Part shown: in pieces, positions 1 through 10,740 of the stretch
Numbering within the stretch: the stretch's first letter is position 1
Layout: every line of letters begins with the position of its first letter
NCBI RefSeq assembly: GCF_029542785.1
Contig: NC_083376.1
Location: 484,817 to 548,816, forward strand
Direction: 5' to 3'
From: Malassezia japonica
Lineage: Eukaryota; Basidiomycota; Malasseziomycetes; Malasseziales; Malasseziaceae
DNA: 64,000 nucleotides
Notes under the pieces: generated by a model
Seen by the model: the letters and a program-made list of their open reading frames with translations, nothing else
Databases searched by the model: none
What the model was told of the DNA's origin: nothing
Position numbers and translations under genes: made by a program

Positions 1-1444
1 GTAGGCGTGTCCGGCGTGCTTAGCGAGGCCGGAAGCTGTGCCTCCTGGGGCTCTTGGTCCAGCTCAGGAGCCACCGGCGTGGAAACAGGCGAATCGGTCA
101 AGGCAGGAAGCGCGCCTTGGGCGGGGCTGGTCCGCGGAGGCGTAGACGCGACTTTGGTATCGATTGGGGCAAGATGGGCAGGGGGCTGCTTGGGTAGACG
201 AGCCGTCTCTTTTGGTTCGCGTGTGGCCGGCGTCTCGCTCGCACTGCCCTTGCCTTTGGGAATCAAAGGACTACTAGTGCGTACCGGCTTCGAAGGACTT
301 TGACTTTGGCGCTTCTCCCCGTCGCCCGGCCACATCTTGTCGAGTCCCAGCCAAGCCGAGCTTCCCGAGAAAAAGTCGGCCACGGCTCCCACCCCCGGCA
401 ACGGCTGCGAGAGGAGCCCCGGCTCGTCGTCCGAGGCTTGCGCCGAGGCATGCGCCCGGGCGCGTGCCTTGACATCGTCTTCACGCGCCTTGTCGAGTCC
501 CACGAGGTGCGCGAGGACATACATGGCCGTCTTTCTGCGGTCCTGCGCACCTAAGCCTCCCGTAGCCGCGCTCGAGTGTGCCGTGGGCCAGAGGACTTGG
601 TCGTCGCGCAGCAAGACCAAATCCAGTGGTTTCTCGCCGTCCATTGCGCTTACCGCACCGTCGAACCACTGCAGAGGCTTGGCGAGGTGCTCGGCGTCGA
701 CAAATGTGCATCCGCCCAGCTCCGGTACCGTTTCTGCGACGATCCCTATCGGCGTCGGCGGCGGTGCCGAGGCGTGCAGTGGCGATGCACGCTGGTGCTC
801 GACGTCCCATTGCCAGACCCATTTCGAAAAGTGGTTCTCGAGGCGCTGCTCCAGCACCTCTCGCCCCCTTACGTGCAGCATTTCTTCAGGATGCCCGTGT
901 CGGAGCTGCATAAGTGCAGCGACGTACCTGCCAGATATCCCAAGCGTCCTGGAGCTGGCGCTGCGCCCATTCCTCGACGAGCCACGGCAGGCGCTGCGGC
1001 TTGCGATTCGGCGGAATCCACTGTGCGGTCGTGATACACTGCGTGAGAAAAGCAACGTACGACATGCAGCCAGAAATGCGGCTGGACCTCGACGAGAATC
1101 AGGCGCCGGGCCTTGGACCCCACGGCGAGCCGGCGGAGGCCCGTCTCTGGGTGGTGCTGGCGGTGCACCGACGAGGCGAAATCGGTTAGTGCATTGGCCA
1201 GCGCGACCTGGCGCACAATCGTCGCCTGCGCTACGGCGTTCTCGAGGCTCGTATAGTACAGAATTTGGTCGGCGAGGCGCGCCGGATCTTCGGCCGCGAG
1301 GTGCTGCGTGAGCCGCGGGCAAAAGATCATCATGTACTGTACATGCGCCGGGATATACGACGGCATCTGCGGCGTGCCCGACCGTGTCGGCGGCGCCGAA
1401 AAGAGCGAAGAGCGCAGTGCAGACGGCACGACCGTCTGCAACAT
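1..1444 (-). CDS. CCZ1: CCZ1-like vacuolar fusion protein (5' part; runs off left edge)
   Basis: Subunit of the Mon1-Ccz1 guanine-nucleotide exchange factor that activates Rab7/Ypt7 at endosomes and vacuoles (family knowledge). Three exons: 1444-1061, 1038-928 and 905-1, with 22-nt introns at 1039-1060 and 906-927. Splicing gives at least 466 open codons and no stop before the window edge. Residues about 30-140 look like the first longin domain of the CCZ1/INTU/HPS4 family: a hydrophobic YMMIFCPRL strand, ADQILYYTS, then a conserved VALANALTDFA helix. The distal part is Ser/Pro/Thr-rich and probably a disordered linker. The start at 1444 is the first ATG after the upstream gene's stop; 1366 (MPSYIP) is an alternative. 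A CACGTG lies at 1484-1489. The assignment rests on pattern recognition of the N-terminal domain only. Confidence 0.68.
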
Positions 1445-1490
1445 GGTGCGGGGTATACAACTATCGCCTGGCCCCTGCGTGGGCACGTGA

Positions 1491-2300
1491 CTAGCTTGTC
1501 CAAGGGCGTGTCCGATACGTGGCCTGGGGCTGGCGCACTGGGAGGCGTGTCTCGCCGACCCATGGACCGAGGATTCGGCTGAGTGGGCGGTAGACCGTGT
1601 CGGGAATAGCAAACGTAGCAAACGCCGCGCTGTAGGTCACCGAGGCAAGCACGCCGAGCGCCACAGACACCACCGAGTACGGCGGCTGGGAGAAGGCGAG
1701 CTGCGTTAGTCGCTAAACGTACCAAGAGCATGGGAACGGCCACAAGCACACGGTCGGTGATTTCCAGTTCGCTGATGCGCATCGTCCACAGCGGTGGCGT
1801 CGTCTGGTAGAACTGATAGACAAGGGCGCCCAAGGCGCCAAACGGACCCCCTGGGAGGTACCCAGCGCCCAGTTTCTCGATCCACGGGCGCATTTGGAGC
1901 TTTGTCGGGAGCAGTGCGACTGCACCGCCCACGGCGATGCCCCACGCGAGCGAGAGGAGCGAGTGCAGTAGGCAGGTAATGAGGAGAAAGAGCTGCGTCA
2001 GTCTCGCTACGCACCCCCATCTTTTTCGTCCCAAACGCGCGCTCGACCATGCGCGCCGCATGGTACAGGATCAAAGACCCCAGCAGCATCTCGGAGCTAT
2101 TGGTATACACGACATGGTAGGTCAGCGCCTGCCAGTACTGTCCATATTTCGCGATGTGCGGCGTCCATCGGAACTGAAAATAGGGCTTGGCGGCGAGCAG
2201 CGACACCACCAGAGACCCCAGTGCCATACACACGATGGCCGCTGCGTCAGCTACGCTACGTACCTTTGGTCAGCGGCGCGTTCGCAAAGCCCGCTACCAT
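1491..2300 (-). CDS. DSC2: Dsc2/UBAC2-type rhomboid-like membrane protein
   Basis: Rhomboid-like pseudoprotease of the Golgi/ER Dsc ubiquitin-ligase system, or its UBAC2 counterpart (family knowledge). Four exons: 2300-2264, 2241-2015, 1992-1723 and 1700-1491. All three introns are exactly 22 nt (2242-2263, 1993-2014, 1701-1722). Product 247 aa. The start MVAGFANAPLTKA, the NSSEMLLGSL and RMVERAFGTKK stretches and the GGPFGALGALVYQFY segment match the family pattern across all three junctions. Several hydrophobic helices are visible. No C-terminal UBA domain is present: the protein stops shortly after the last hydrophobic region (ILGPWVG). It shares its strand with CCZ1, 46 bp downstream, and faces the BTB gene across 159 bp. 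Confidence 0.72.
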
Positions 2301-2459
2301 CCGCGCAACAGCCCAAGGTGTGGGGGGCGGATTCGATCCGATCGGGATCGGCCCAATGTACGCGTGGCTTTATGTACTGCATATGCGCGTCCCTGCGGGG
2401 GGAAAGCTGCCACAGCCCTGGAATTCCGCACAGGGGTGGTGCCTGCGCATCCCACCATC

Positions 2460-3906
2460 ATGTACCTGAACGCTACTGCTGCTGAGCCGGTTGTTGCGAC
2501 CAACGCGCCCGTCTATGTCGACGCGGTGCCCGAGCCGAAGCTTGCATCGGTGAGCCACGTTGCGCTGGACGCGATCGCCGCCGCTATCTGGGGCTCGCCC
2601 TTCTACGACACCGAGTTCCTCGTGAAGCACAAAGGCAAGGACCAGAGCCTCTTTTTGCACAGCAACGTCGTCAAGGCATCGTGCCCGGTGTTATACAAGA
2701 GTACGTCGTTCTACTAATCCAGAAATGCAGGCGGGCACGACAATCGAGCTGGACGCGATGGAGACGGCGCCACCGCCGGGCAACGCCCGCCGTGCGCCGG
2801 CCGCGACGCCGAACCGCCGTCCCGCGCCGGGCCCGGTGTCGCGCACTGCCGCGGACGACGAAGAGGTGCTGCTCGACGACTCGGACGACGAGTTTGATGA
2901 TGCGACGATCGACGACGCCTCGACCGTGCAGAGCGCCAACTTTGTCCCGGCCGCCCGCACGCCTGCTGCGCGCCCTACGAACGCCATGCCGCCGCCCGCC
3001 GTGCCGCCTAGCATCAACGAGTCGACAACGAGCCTCGCGACGACGCACTCGAACGGCTCGGCGACGCGCTCGACGAGCATCTTCTCGCGCCTGATGAAGA
3101 AGAAGAGCGTGCGCAACAACCTCGGCGACTCCTCCTTCTCGTCGCAGCCGAGTGGCGCAGACGCTGGGCGCCTGCGTCGCTACTCGGCGAATGCCGACGA
3201 GAATGGCCCGATCAGCGTGCCGAACACGTCGACGGGTGGCGCTTCGATGTACAATGCACGTTCGGCTGGTGCGCCTGCCGGTGCGCCTGCCGGTGCGTCC
3301 GGTGCGTCCGGTGCGCCTCCTTCGGCGCCTGGCACGCCGCGCTCGGGCGCGCGCCGCAACGGCAACAAGCCGTCGGCGGCGGCCCCCCGCCCCCAGTCGG
3401 GTGTGAAGCGTTTCCGTGTGACGGGTGCGACGCCGCGTTCGGTCCAGGCGCTAATCTTTTATCTGTACACGAGCCAGGCGCACTTTGTCTCGACGCCCCA
3501 CCAGTCGCCGCACAGCGATGCGACGTCGCTGCACGAAGAGGCCAACGAGCTCCTCGGCGACGGCTCCAAGCAGAGCCCCTCGCTCTGGCCGCCGACCTTT
3601 TCGAGCAAGGCTGCCTACTGCCTGGGCCACCAGCTCGAGCTGCGTGACCTGTCGATGCGTGCCTTTGACCACCTGACGCTGAACCTGTCGCCCCGCACCG
3701 TCCTTGCCGACCTCCTGTCGCCGTTTGGCGACCGCTTTGCCGAGGTGCAGCGTGCGCAGCTCGACTTTATTACGATGCACTGGGAGGAGGTCAAGACGCG
3801 CCCCGACTTTGCCCCGACGATTGAAAACCTCGTGCATGGCGAGTACCCTAACTCGAGCAAGAGTCTCTTCCACCTCTTCTCCAAGCTGAGCATCCGTAGC
3901 TACTAA
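2460..3906 (+). CDS. BTB/POZ-like domain protein
   Basis: Two exons (2460-2700 and 2723-3906) separated by a 22-nt intron at 2701-2722; product 474 aa. Residues about 45-82 (DTEFLVKHKGKDQSLFLHSN, then VVKASCPVLYKK) resemble the first half of a BTB fold, where a ligand-binding strand is followed by a helix that holds folded substrate adaptors. A long Ser/Pro/Gly/Ala-rich insertion with an acidic patch (DDEEVLLDDSDDEFDD) follows. After about residue 310 the fold seems to resume (VQALIFYLYTSQAHFVS, AYCLGHQLELRDL). A BTB split by a disordered insertion is seen in fungal proteins of unknown role. It converges on TIM23 with 36 bp between stop codons. The function is unknown; the domain call is moderately sure. 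Confidence 0.6.
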
Positions 3907-3942
3907 TACCATCGGTCGTAGATTCACTTTGCATCTATATTT

Positions 3943-4623
3943 TTACTCGAGGAACGCCTTCTTGGCGCCCGTCCATGTGGCCGCGATGCCGACCATGATC
4001 GAGCTCGAGACGAGCATCGCACGCGGGCCGGCGGTGCACCGGAAGAGCGCGCCGCTGAGCGCACCCGAGGCCATGCTGCCGTAGATGTCGTGCTTGCCAC
4101 GCAGGGCGTCGATGGACGCATCAAAGAGGTTGTATGTCATGGCAATCACACCCGCGCTGTTGCCAATAAAGGTGCTGCGGCGGGTGACCTGGTTCAGCAC
4201 CGCATTCATGCGCAGGCGGAAAGTCGGCGAGTCGATGCCGAGCGGGCGCGTAAGGCCCTCACGCAGGCCCATCAAGCTACCGACCGTCAGGCCACCGAGG
4301 TAGGTCGTGCCGGTGCCGTAGCACAGGTCGTCGCTCCAGCCGCGGCTCGGCAGCGCGGTCCGCGCACCCTCGAGAGTGTTGGGCCTGTCGTCCTCAATGT
4401 CCAGGTACTCGAGATCGTCCTCGCGGATGTGCGCGAGGGGGTGCAGCTTGGCGGGGTCCAGCGCCGTGTTGTGCAAGAGACTCGCAGCGGTCGGCGCCTC
4501 GGTGGGCGCAGTCTCTTGCGGCTGTTCAAACGAGTGGCTGCGCAGGTATTCCGTTGCGCTGGAATCCTGCGCAGGCGCAGCAGCAGGCGCGGAGCTCTCT
4601 TTCTGCGAGGAGAAGGGCCACAT
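3943..4623 (-). CDS. TIM23: TIM23, mitochondrial inner-membrane presequence translocase subunit
   Basis: Channel-forming subunit of the TIM23 complex that imports presequence proteins into the matrix (family knowledge). No intron; 226 aa from the start at 4623 (MWPFSS), close to the yeast length. An in-frame ATG at 4656 would add 11 residues. The first about 110 residues are the soluble intermembrane-space part, and the rest is the Tim17/22/23 four-helix domain with Gly-rich helices (TYLGGLTVGSLMGLREG, IGNSAGVIAMTYN, GSMASGALSGALFR). The conserved STFIGNSAGV stretch is intact. It is divergently transcribed from bL27m over 76 bp, with a CACGTG at 4667-4672; both neighbours are mitochondrial, so shared control is plausible. 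Confidence 0.9.
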   Translation of the reverse strand: MWPFSSQKESSAPAAAPAQDSSATEYLRSHSFEQPQETAPTEAPTAASLLHNTALDPAKLHPLAHIREDDLEYLDIEDDRPNTLEGARTALPSRGWSDDLCYGTGTTYLGGLTVGSLMGLREGLTRPLGIDSPTFRLRMNAVLNQVTRRSTFIGNSAGVIAMTYNLFDASIDALRGKHDIYGSMASGALSGALFRCTAGPRAMLVSSSIMVGIAATWTGAKKAFLE

Positions 4624-4699
4624 TACGGTGAGGGCTTGCGAAGCTTCGCTCGCCACTGACGATAGTCACGTGCACGAAGAAGGCTTTCTCTCGGAAACC

Positions 4700-5384
4700 A
4701 TGCTGGGCACGCTGGGCGCGGTGCGCACCGCGTCGCTGCGCATCGCTACGCCGCTGCAGACGGCGCTGATGCCGTCGAGTGCACTCGCACGGCCGGGCCT
4801 CGAGACGCTGCCGACGTTTGCGTTCGGTGGTGCGATCCAGACGCGTAACTCGGCCAAGCGCGGCGGTGGTACGACCAAGAACAACCGCAACAGTGCGGGT
4901 CGCCGCTTGGGTGTCAAGCGCTCGGGATGTACGTATTTTGTCTGACGCAGCGATGTTTGTGTACCCGGGCGAGATCCTCGTGCGCCAGCGCGGCACGTCG
5001 TGGCACGCAGGCGAAAACGTCAAGATGGGCCGCGACCATACTCTGTACGCCACAGAGCCGGGCGTCGTCTGGTTCTACAAGCCGCAGCAGGCACAGAAGC
5101 ATGCCGAGCAGAAGCCGGCACTGGGGGAGCTGCCGCTCCGCCTCTTGAAGCCGACGACGATCACACAGGCGACGCCGGAAGCGGTCAAGCCGCACCCTTC
5201 GTCGCCCCGCCGCGAGCGGCGGTACGTCGGCGTGGCGCTCAGCCGCGAGCTCTCGCTGCCGACCAAGATCGGCGCGCCGCGGCCACGCCGCTTTGATAAG
5301 ATTGACCTGAACGCGCTCGAGCGCGAAAAGGAGCTGCGGCGCAAGGGCATTGAGCCGATTGCGCTTGATCCATCCCTTGCGTAG
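4700..5384 (+). CDS. MRPL27-like (bL27m): Mitochondrial large-subunit ribosomal protein bL27m
   Basis: Homologue of bacterial L27, which lies near the peptidyl-transferase centre. Two exons (4700-4928 and 4951-5384) with a 22-nt intron at 4929-4950; product 220 aa. Residues 1-50 look like a mitochondrial presequence. The L27 core spans the splice junction: RRLGVKRSG from exon 1 joins [18 protein letters not shown], then [17 protein letters not shown]. Bacterial L27 has the same order without a gap, which is strong evidence for the intron. The C-terminal half is a fungal extension. Its stop is 8 bp from the stop of the convergent URI gene. Confidence 0.9.
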
Positions 5385-5392
5385 CTATGTAG

Positions 5393-7532
5393 TTACTCTT
5401 TGTGTCCTACAGAGGGAGGGTGCGGTGAACGGGCAGAAGACGCGGTACTGCCGTCGTGGTCCAGCGCGAGGCGCGCACGCATCAGCTCCTGCAGACGATC
5501 GTCGTCCTCGTCGCTCTCGCCGTCCAGGTCGATCACCGAGGGATCGTCAGGCGTCGGCTTGGGGTAGCGCACGGGCGCAAGCGAGGGGAGCACCATGACG
5601 GGCGCAGGCGCCTCGCCGCTGACCTCGTCCGCAAGCGCACGGCCGGCAGCATCCTCACGCCGCGCGGCAAGGTCGCCGTTGGGGTCGGGGATCGGCTCGC
5701 CGGCCATGCGCGCCGCCTTGAAGCGCGACACCTTGGGACGCTCGCGTTCCGCGGCCGTATTCGCACTGTCGGTGTGCGCCAGCGACGCACTGAGCGGCGC
5801 AACGCCGTACTCCTCCGCCGCATCCTCCTCGTCGTCGAGAGGCATGGGACGCTGCACCGGAAGCGCGAGACGTGCTTTAGCCTCGGCGTACTCGCGCGCG
5901 AGCTCCTCGGACCAGAACGCATCGTCGGAGTGCGCAGCCATGCTCGGCTTCAGCGCCTCGAGGTCCTCGGCGGTGTACTCGTCGTCACTGTCCCACAGGC
6001 CGTCGTCGCTCTCCATCGCGTCGGAATCCTGCTCGTAGGGGTGTACGGACGGGTTTTCCTCGTCGGTATCGTCATCCGCCATCGGCTCGTCCTCGTGCTC
6101 GTCCTCGACGTCCATCGGCGGCTCCGCCTCGACTACGGTCGGCGCGCCGAACCGCACGCGGCTCGCGCGCGCAGGCGCGGCCGGTGTCGTGAGCGCGTCT
6201 GCGCCGCCGGTCGCCTCGCCCTTTTCGCGCTTCTCCAGACGCTCGGCATAGGCTTTGGACGGGCGTGCATGCGGCACTTGGGGGGGAAGGCCTTGGTGTT
6301 TCCGCTGGCGCTCGAGAGGCTCGTCGGCGCGGCCTGCGCGCTCAATCGCCGGGATGCCTTGCGAGACCTGCGGCGCTTCCGGCACCTCGCTCTGGCCGCC
6401 CTGGCGCTCGAGCTGGCGCTGCTTGAATGCGCTCAGCTTTTTTCGGGGCGGCGGCGCACGGTCGGCGGGCGCCTCGGCGGGGCGCTCGACGATCGACTCG
6501 CCAATTGCCGGCTTTGCCGGCTCGCTTGGTTCTTGTGGCGGCGCTTGTGGCGCCTGGACGACGCGCTGCTGGTCGGCCTTCATGTCTGCAAAGATGCGCT
6601 CGGCGTTCGGATGCCCTTGAATCACTTCGGGCCCGAGCAGATTTACGATGCGCTGCGCTTCCTCCTCGACGCCGACGTCGTCGGGGTGCCGTCCGTAGTG
6701 AACTGACTTGGACCGCTTTTCCTTGACTTCGTCTTCGGACTCGCTCTCTTCGGGCACGGCGATGCGCACCTGCTTCTTGGGCCGCGTCGGCTGAGGATCC
6801 ACTTCGGCCGCCGACTCGGCCTTGCGCTGCAAGAAGCCGCGCTGAATCGACTTGAGCTTCGACGGCTCGGCCTCGGACGTGGCCGGCTCTGGCGCGGTGT
6901 CGCCGAGTTCTTGGGCCTCTTCCGCTTCGAGCTCGGCGAGGACCGAGTCCATCCACGCCTTGCGCGACGTGTCGTCGTCCGCTGCACGTTCCGGTAGGAA
7001 CGGCACGACGTGCCCTGGCGCGCGGTTCAACACATTGCCCGTCGGCGCCGTCGAGCGGTCGGCGCTAAAGTCGGGCGTGCGTGGCGGGGAGTCGGGCAGC
7101 TGCTCGAGCGGATCGACAAACGGCAGACCCTCTTCGTTCAGCACCTGGTTCTTTTCGTCCGTGGTATACTGCTCCCCGCCACTCGCGTCGCTCGGGAGGA
7201 GCTGGCGCAAGGAGTTTTCGAGGACGTGCTTGATCTGCACGTCAAACTGGGCTTTGAGCGTCGCCTGCTCTCTTTGGAGCGCTGCGTAAGTGGCAAAACC
7301 TACCTGCGCGTTTCTCGTCCAAGATCCGTACCGCGTCCGCACACGATGCGGCGTGCGCAAGCCCCGTGGCGTCCTCGCCGAGTCCCTGAAGGGCGGCGTT
7401 CGGCACGCTGGCGTCGCCAAGCGATGCCAAATGACCGCGCGTCGCATCCAGGCGCTCGAGGCGTCCTGCAATAGCCCGCGCCTGTGCTACAATCGGTGCC
7501 GCAGTATCTTGCTGGCCATCACGGGTCGCCAT
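5393..7532 (-). CDS. BUD27: URI/Bud27-like unconventional prefoldin
   Basis: Cytoplasmic prefoldin-like scaffold that binds Rpb5 and helps assemble RNA polymerases (family knowledge). Two exons (7532-7304 and 7281-5393) joined over a 22-nt intron at 7282-7303 that begins GTAGGT; 705 aa. Residues about 10-125 form a prefoldin-alpha type coiled coil, continued across the junction (ILDEKRAALQREQATLKAQF). The middle is acidic and disordered. The C-terminus carries a short basic motif, VSRFKAARMAG, typical of the DUF3835 region of fungal Bud27/URI proteins. It diverges from CCDC124 over 156 bp. Confidence 0.7.
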
Positions 7533-7688
7533 AGTGGCCTGTGCACCAATGGTCGGCGACGCGATGCACGGTCAGACGGCGCAGGTGACCAATTCGCAAA
7601 ATTGCGCAAAATCACCCGACCGCCACAGCCCCACAGATCCACATCAATCCCGCACGGTCCTCTCTCTCGCTCTACGAGTACCAACACC

Positions 7689-8364
7689 ATGCCCGCTAAG
7701 AGTACGTCCCCTAGCTAACGCAGTGAACTCCAAGGCCGTTGCTGGCCGTGCCCGCAAGGCCGAAGCCGCTGATCGCAAGCAAGCCGCTGCTGCCGAGCAG
7801 GCCGAAGCCGAAGAAGATGTCAAGTGGCAACAAGGCTCCAAAGGCAAATCGGCTGCCGACAAGCGCCAGGAGAAGGCCGAAGCTGATGCCCGCAAGCGTG
7901 CCGAACTCAAGCGTCTCGAGGAGGAGGACGATCGCGCTACCCCCGGCAAGCGCGGCGGCGGCGGCGGCGGCGGCAAGAAGAACGCAAAGAAGGGCCCCGA
8001 CGACCTCGACAAGCAGCTCGCCTCGCTCAACGCGTCCAACATGGACGACGCGATCGAGGCGATGTCGCTTGTGAACGAGCGCGAGGACTCGCGTGGCGCC
8101 GCCGCCGGTGCGCTCGAGAAGCACCCCGAGCGTCGCTTCAAGGCGGCGTTTGAGGCGTACAAGGAGCGCGAGCTGCCCAACCTGCGCGAGGAGCACCCCG
8201 GCCTGCGTCTGCAGCAGTACAACGACCTGATGTACAAGCACTTCCAAAAGTCCCCCGAGAACCCCTTCAACCAGCTGCACATCAACTACGATGCCAGCAA
8301 GGACGAGAAGCTTGCCGTGCTCAAGGCCAAGCGCGATGCGGCGACCGAGCGTCTTGCCGCCTAG
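7689..8364 (+). CDS. CCDC124/Lso2-type ribosome-associated coiled-coil protein
   Basis: CCDC124 (yeast Lso2) binds idle 80S ribosomes and helps them restart (family knowledge). Exon 1 is only 13 nt (7689-7701, M-P-A-K plus one base). A 22-nt intron (7702-7723) precedes exon 2 (7724-8364). Product 217 aa. The N-terminal half is Ala/Lys/Glu-rich coiled coil with a Gly run. The C-terminal CCDC124 domain is clear: EKHPERRFKAAFEAYKEREL, LRLQQYNDLMYKHFQKSPEN, then PFNQLHINYDA. A 514-bp gene-free stretch follows. Confidence 0.85.
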
Positions 8365-8878
8365 ATACGTAATCAAGGTGCTATACTATGACCATAGCCC
8401 CACTCTATCGAAATGTAACCGCCCTAGGTTGTGACCCGACAGGGCATTGCCGCATAGCGGCTCCCTCTAGGCCATGAAATTAGGGGGCTCTCGACCCCGT
8501 GCGACGCACCAAACATGCATGACCCACGTACACGGTAGTTGCCCTAGGACTAAGAACGGCCGCAGACCAGCTCAGACGGCGATCGATACTGCCGCTCCTC
8601 AGGCATCCTAGGGTACTTGCCGTGCACGCTTCCGGCCATGCAACGAATGAGGACGACACGGGCGAGTTGCTAACCGCTACCGCCAACCGGAGTACGCTAA
8701 ATCCCACTCGCCCTTGCGGGCTCATGGATACCAGAGGTCAGCGCATCCCTTCAGTGGATGCGTGCAAGTGTCTTACGACCCTCAGCACGCCGGTGCGGTG
8801 GGAAGCAAAAATTCCTCGCGCCGCCTTTTTATGCCTGCTCTTTTTTTATCACGTGGCTCTACTCCGCATTGGCCGCTG
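8365..8878. other. Gene-free 514 bp between convergent genes; possible structured non-coding RNA gene
   Basis: Far longer than the 0-36 bp usual between convergent genes here, with no credible ORF. Visible structure: three CCTAGG palindromes (8423, 8543, 8607); an 8-bp perfect stem between 8660-8667 (GGGCGAGT) and 8706-8713; a 7-bp hairpin pairing 8742-8748 with 8756-8762, enclosed by GAGGTC and GACC; a 5-bp GCCGC/GCGGC hairpin near 8448-8460; and a T7 run at 8841-8847 that would suit a plus-strand RNA polymerase III terminator. I could not match it to tRNA, 5S, U1-U6, SRP or RNase P sequence motifs. Confidence 0.3.
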
Positions 8879-10078
8879 CTACAACTTGGCGGGGCGCGCC
8901 TGAGCGTGCTGCCATTGGTCGACGAGCGCGCCGACGTCGGCTGCGACGCCGTAGCTGGCCTGGTAGCCAGCAGGGCCTATAGGTTAGCAACGAGACGTAC
9001 CAATTCCGTACGCGTGGATCACACCGACCTTGCGGCCGTGCACGCTGAGCGGCGCATCGAGCTCGACACGCGCCCCGCCTTCGCGCGCGGGGCGCACACC
9101 GATGTTGTTGCTGATCACATCGAGGCCCACCCACGCGTTGGGGTCCTTGGGGTCGACGTAGTCAGGCAGGAGCTCGGGCGCAAGGGCGACACACTCCTTC
9201 AGGATGCGCTCGGTGACGTCCACATTGGGCTTCAGCGGGTTGGTGTTGCGCTCGTCAAACGTGCCTCCCAAAATCACTTGGCCGCTACGCGCACGGGGGA
9301 TCACGTAGCTCGCACCATGGGGAGTAATCCGGCTGTAGCATCGCGTGTACTTGGCGTCACGGAAGCGCGGCGCGTACACAAGCACCGTCTGGCCACGGAT
9401 GGGGTAGACTTTGTCGTCACGCACATCGTTCAGGCTCTTGCTGCCGAGGCCAGAGGCGTTGATGAGCAGCGCCGCGTCAGGGACGAGCTCTGCGGCAGCC
9501 TTGAGCGAGGGCAGGATCGCACGCACAAAGCGCACAGGAGGGCCGCTCAGGTCCTTGTGCTCTTCTTGGAGACGCTGCACCAGCCACTTGGTGTAGCGAG
9601 GGACATTGAGGCCGAGCGAGCGGAACTCGTACAGGTACGGCGCAGCATTGGTCGACTTGGGGTGCCCGGCACTGATTTTCATCTGCGTGAGTCTCGGTAC
9701 GTACGCCGCCACACAGCTCGCCGAACCAATACTGGTCATGGTCATTGTCCTTGTCGTGGAAGCACGAAAAGGGCATGAACGCGAGCGTCTCGTCCGGCAG
9801 CTCCTTCTGGAGCGCCTGGAACTTTTTGTAGGCAATCGAATCGCGGCGACGCTCCGTCTCGTTCTTTCCGGCGAACGAGACCCAGTTCGCGCCGGCCCAC
9901 GGCGAGGCAAAGCCTTGCGAATAGGTGTCCTCGGGAAGGTCACGCGCGATGATCGTCACATCGTAGCAGCGCGAGCGGAGCTCATGCGCAATCGTGAGGC
10001 CCAGCACTACTGTAAGAAGACCTAGCAAGACCTACCGCCAGCGCCAACCACCACCGCTTTCTTATCAGGGGTCGTCAT
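8879..10078 (-). CDS. DAO: D-amino-acid oxidase, peroxisomal
   Basis: FAD flavoenzyme that deaminates D-amino acids to keto acids, ammonia and H2O2. Four exons with introns at 10010-10035 (26 nt), 9683-9704 (22 nt) and 8977-9000 (24 nt); 375 aa. The N-terminal dinucleotide fold (AVVVGAG then VVLGLTIAHELRSRCYDVT) is completed only by removing intron 1. Family motifs include ASGLGS, the active-site region YSRITPHGASYVIPR, and the C-terminal HAYGIGPAGYQASYGVA signature, which spans intron 3. The protein ends in Ala-Lys-Leu, a peroxisomal PTS1-type signal. A CACGTG lies at 10122-10127 in the upstream region. It probably supports nitrogen acquisition from D-amino acids. Confidence 0.88.
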
Positions 10079-10334
10079 CTTGGGGTGGAGAGCCGATCCG
10101 TGCGCGCGGCCAAGACACTGTCACGTGGCAGACGCCCTGGGCCTGGCGCCTCCCTGCTGCACCGCTCCGAGCGCTCGGTGCGGCGTGCGCAACCCGACGC
10201 AGGCGCAGCAGGCCGTTCGACACAAGAGGTACTGTCGCTATACTAGGTACATATAGGTCATACAATCGCCGCCCACTCTGTTCGGCATGAGTGCATGTCG
10301 GGTATCGTCGTTATACATGTGCGTCGTGCACTAA

Positions 10335-10740
10335 ATGTCCAGCTCCACCTCCTGCGTATCGCGCCGCTTGTTCTCGACGCCGATACCCGCGCCACGCATG
10401 GCCTCTTCGTGGGTGTACGGCTTCTCGTTCAGCACCTTCTTTGCGATGCGCTTGTGCAGCTTGCTTGCGAGATGCGCCTCGCGGTCGTTGTTGTTGGGAA
10501 AGTGCCTGTCGCACTCGACACAGTAAAACATGCCCAGACCCGCGACGTCCGGGTTCAGCTCGGTCGGCGCCTCGAGCTGCTGGCGCTTGGCGGACACCGT
10601 CGCGTTTTCGTGGCGCTGGTCCTGGTCGAGGTTACGAGCACGCGTACGCGCAGCACGCGAAACGTCTGTGTGAGCTCATCCTTCGTAACCTACCGCGACG
10701 TCCGTGGTGCGTGCGCTTCCTACGCTGGACCTGTCCCATC
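10335..10740 (-). CDS. BUD20: Bud20/ZNF593-type C2H2 zinc-finger 60S biogenesis factor
   Basis: Shuttling pre-60S export and assembly factor (family knowledge). Two exons (10740-10695 and 10666-10335) with a 28-nt intron at 10667-10694; 125 aa. The family start (MGQVQRRKRTHHGRRDV, basic, then ARNLDQD) is formed across the junction. The single C2H2 finger is GMFYCVECDRHFPNNNDREA followed by HLASKLHKR, about residues 58-83. It shares a 186-bp head-to-head region with RPL33 that holds two CACGTG boxes (10799 and 10833), consistent with co-expression of ribosome genes. Confidence 0.86.

Noticed and set aside
8365..8878. tRNA, 5S rRNA, snRNA or SRP RNA in the long gap.
   Set aside because: No B box, Sm site or snRNA signature found, so it is kept only as an unclassified candidate RNA.
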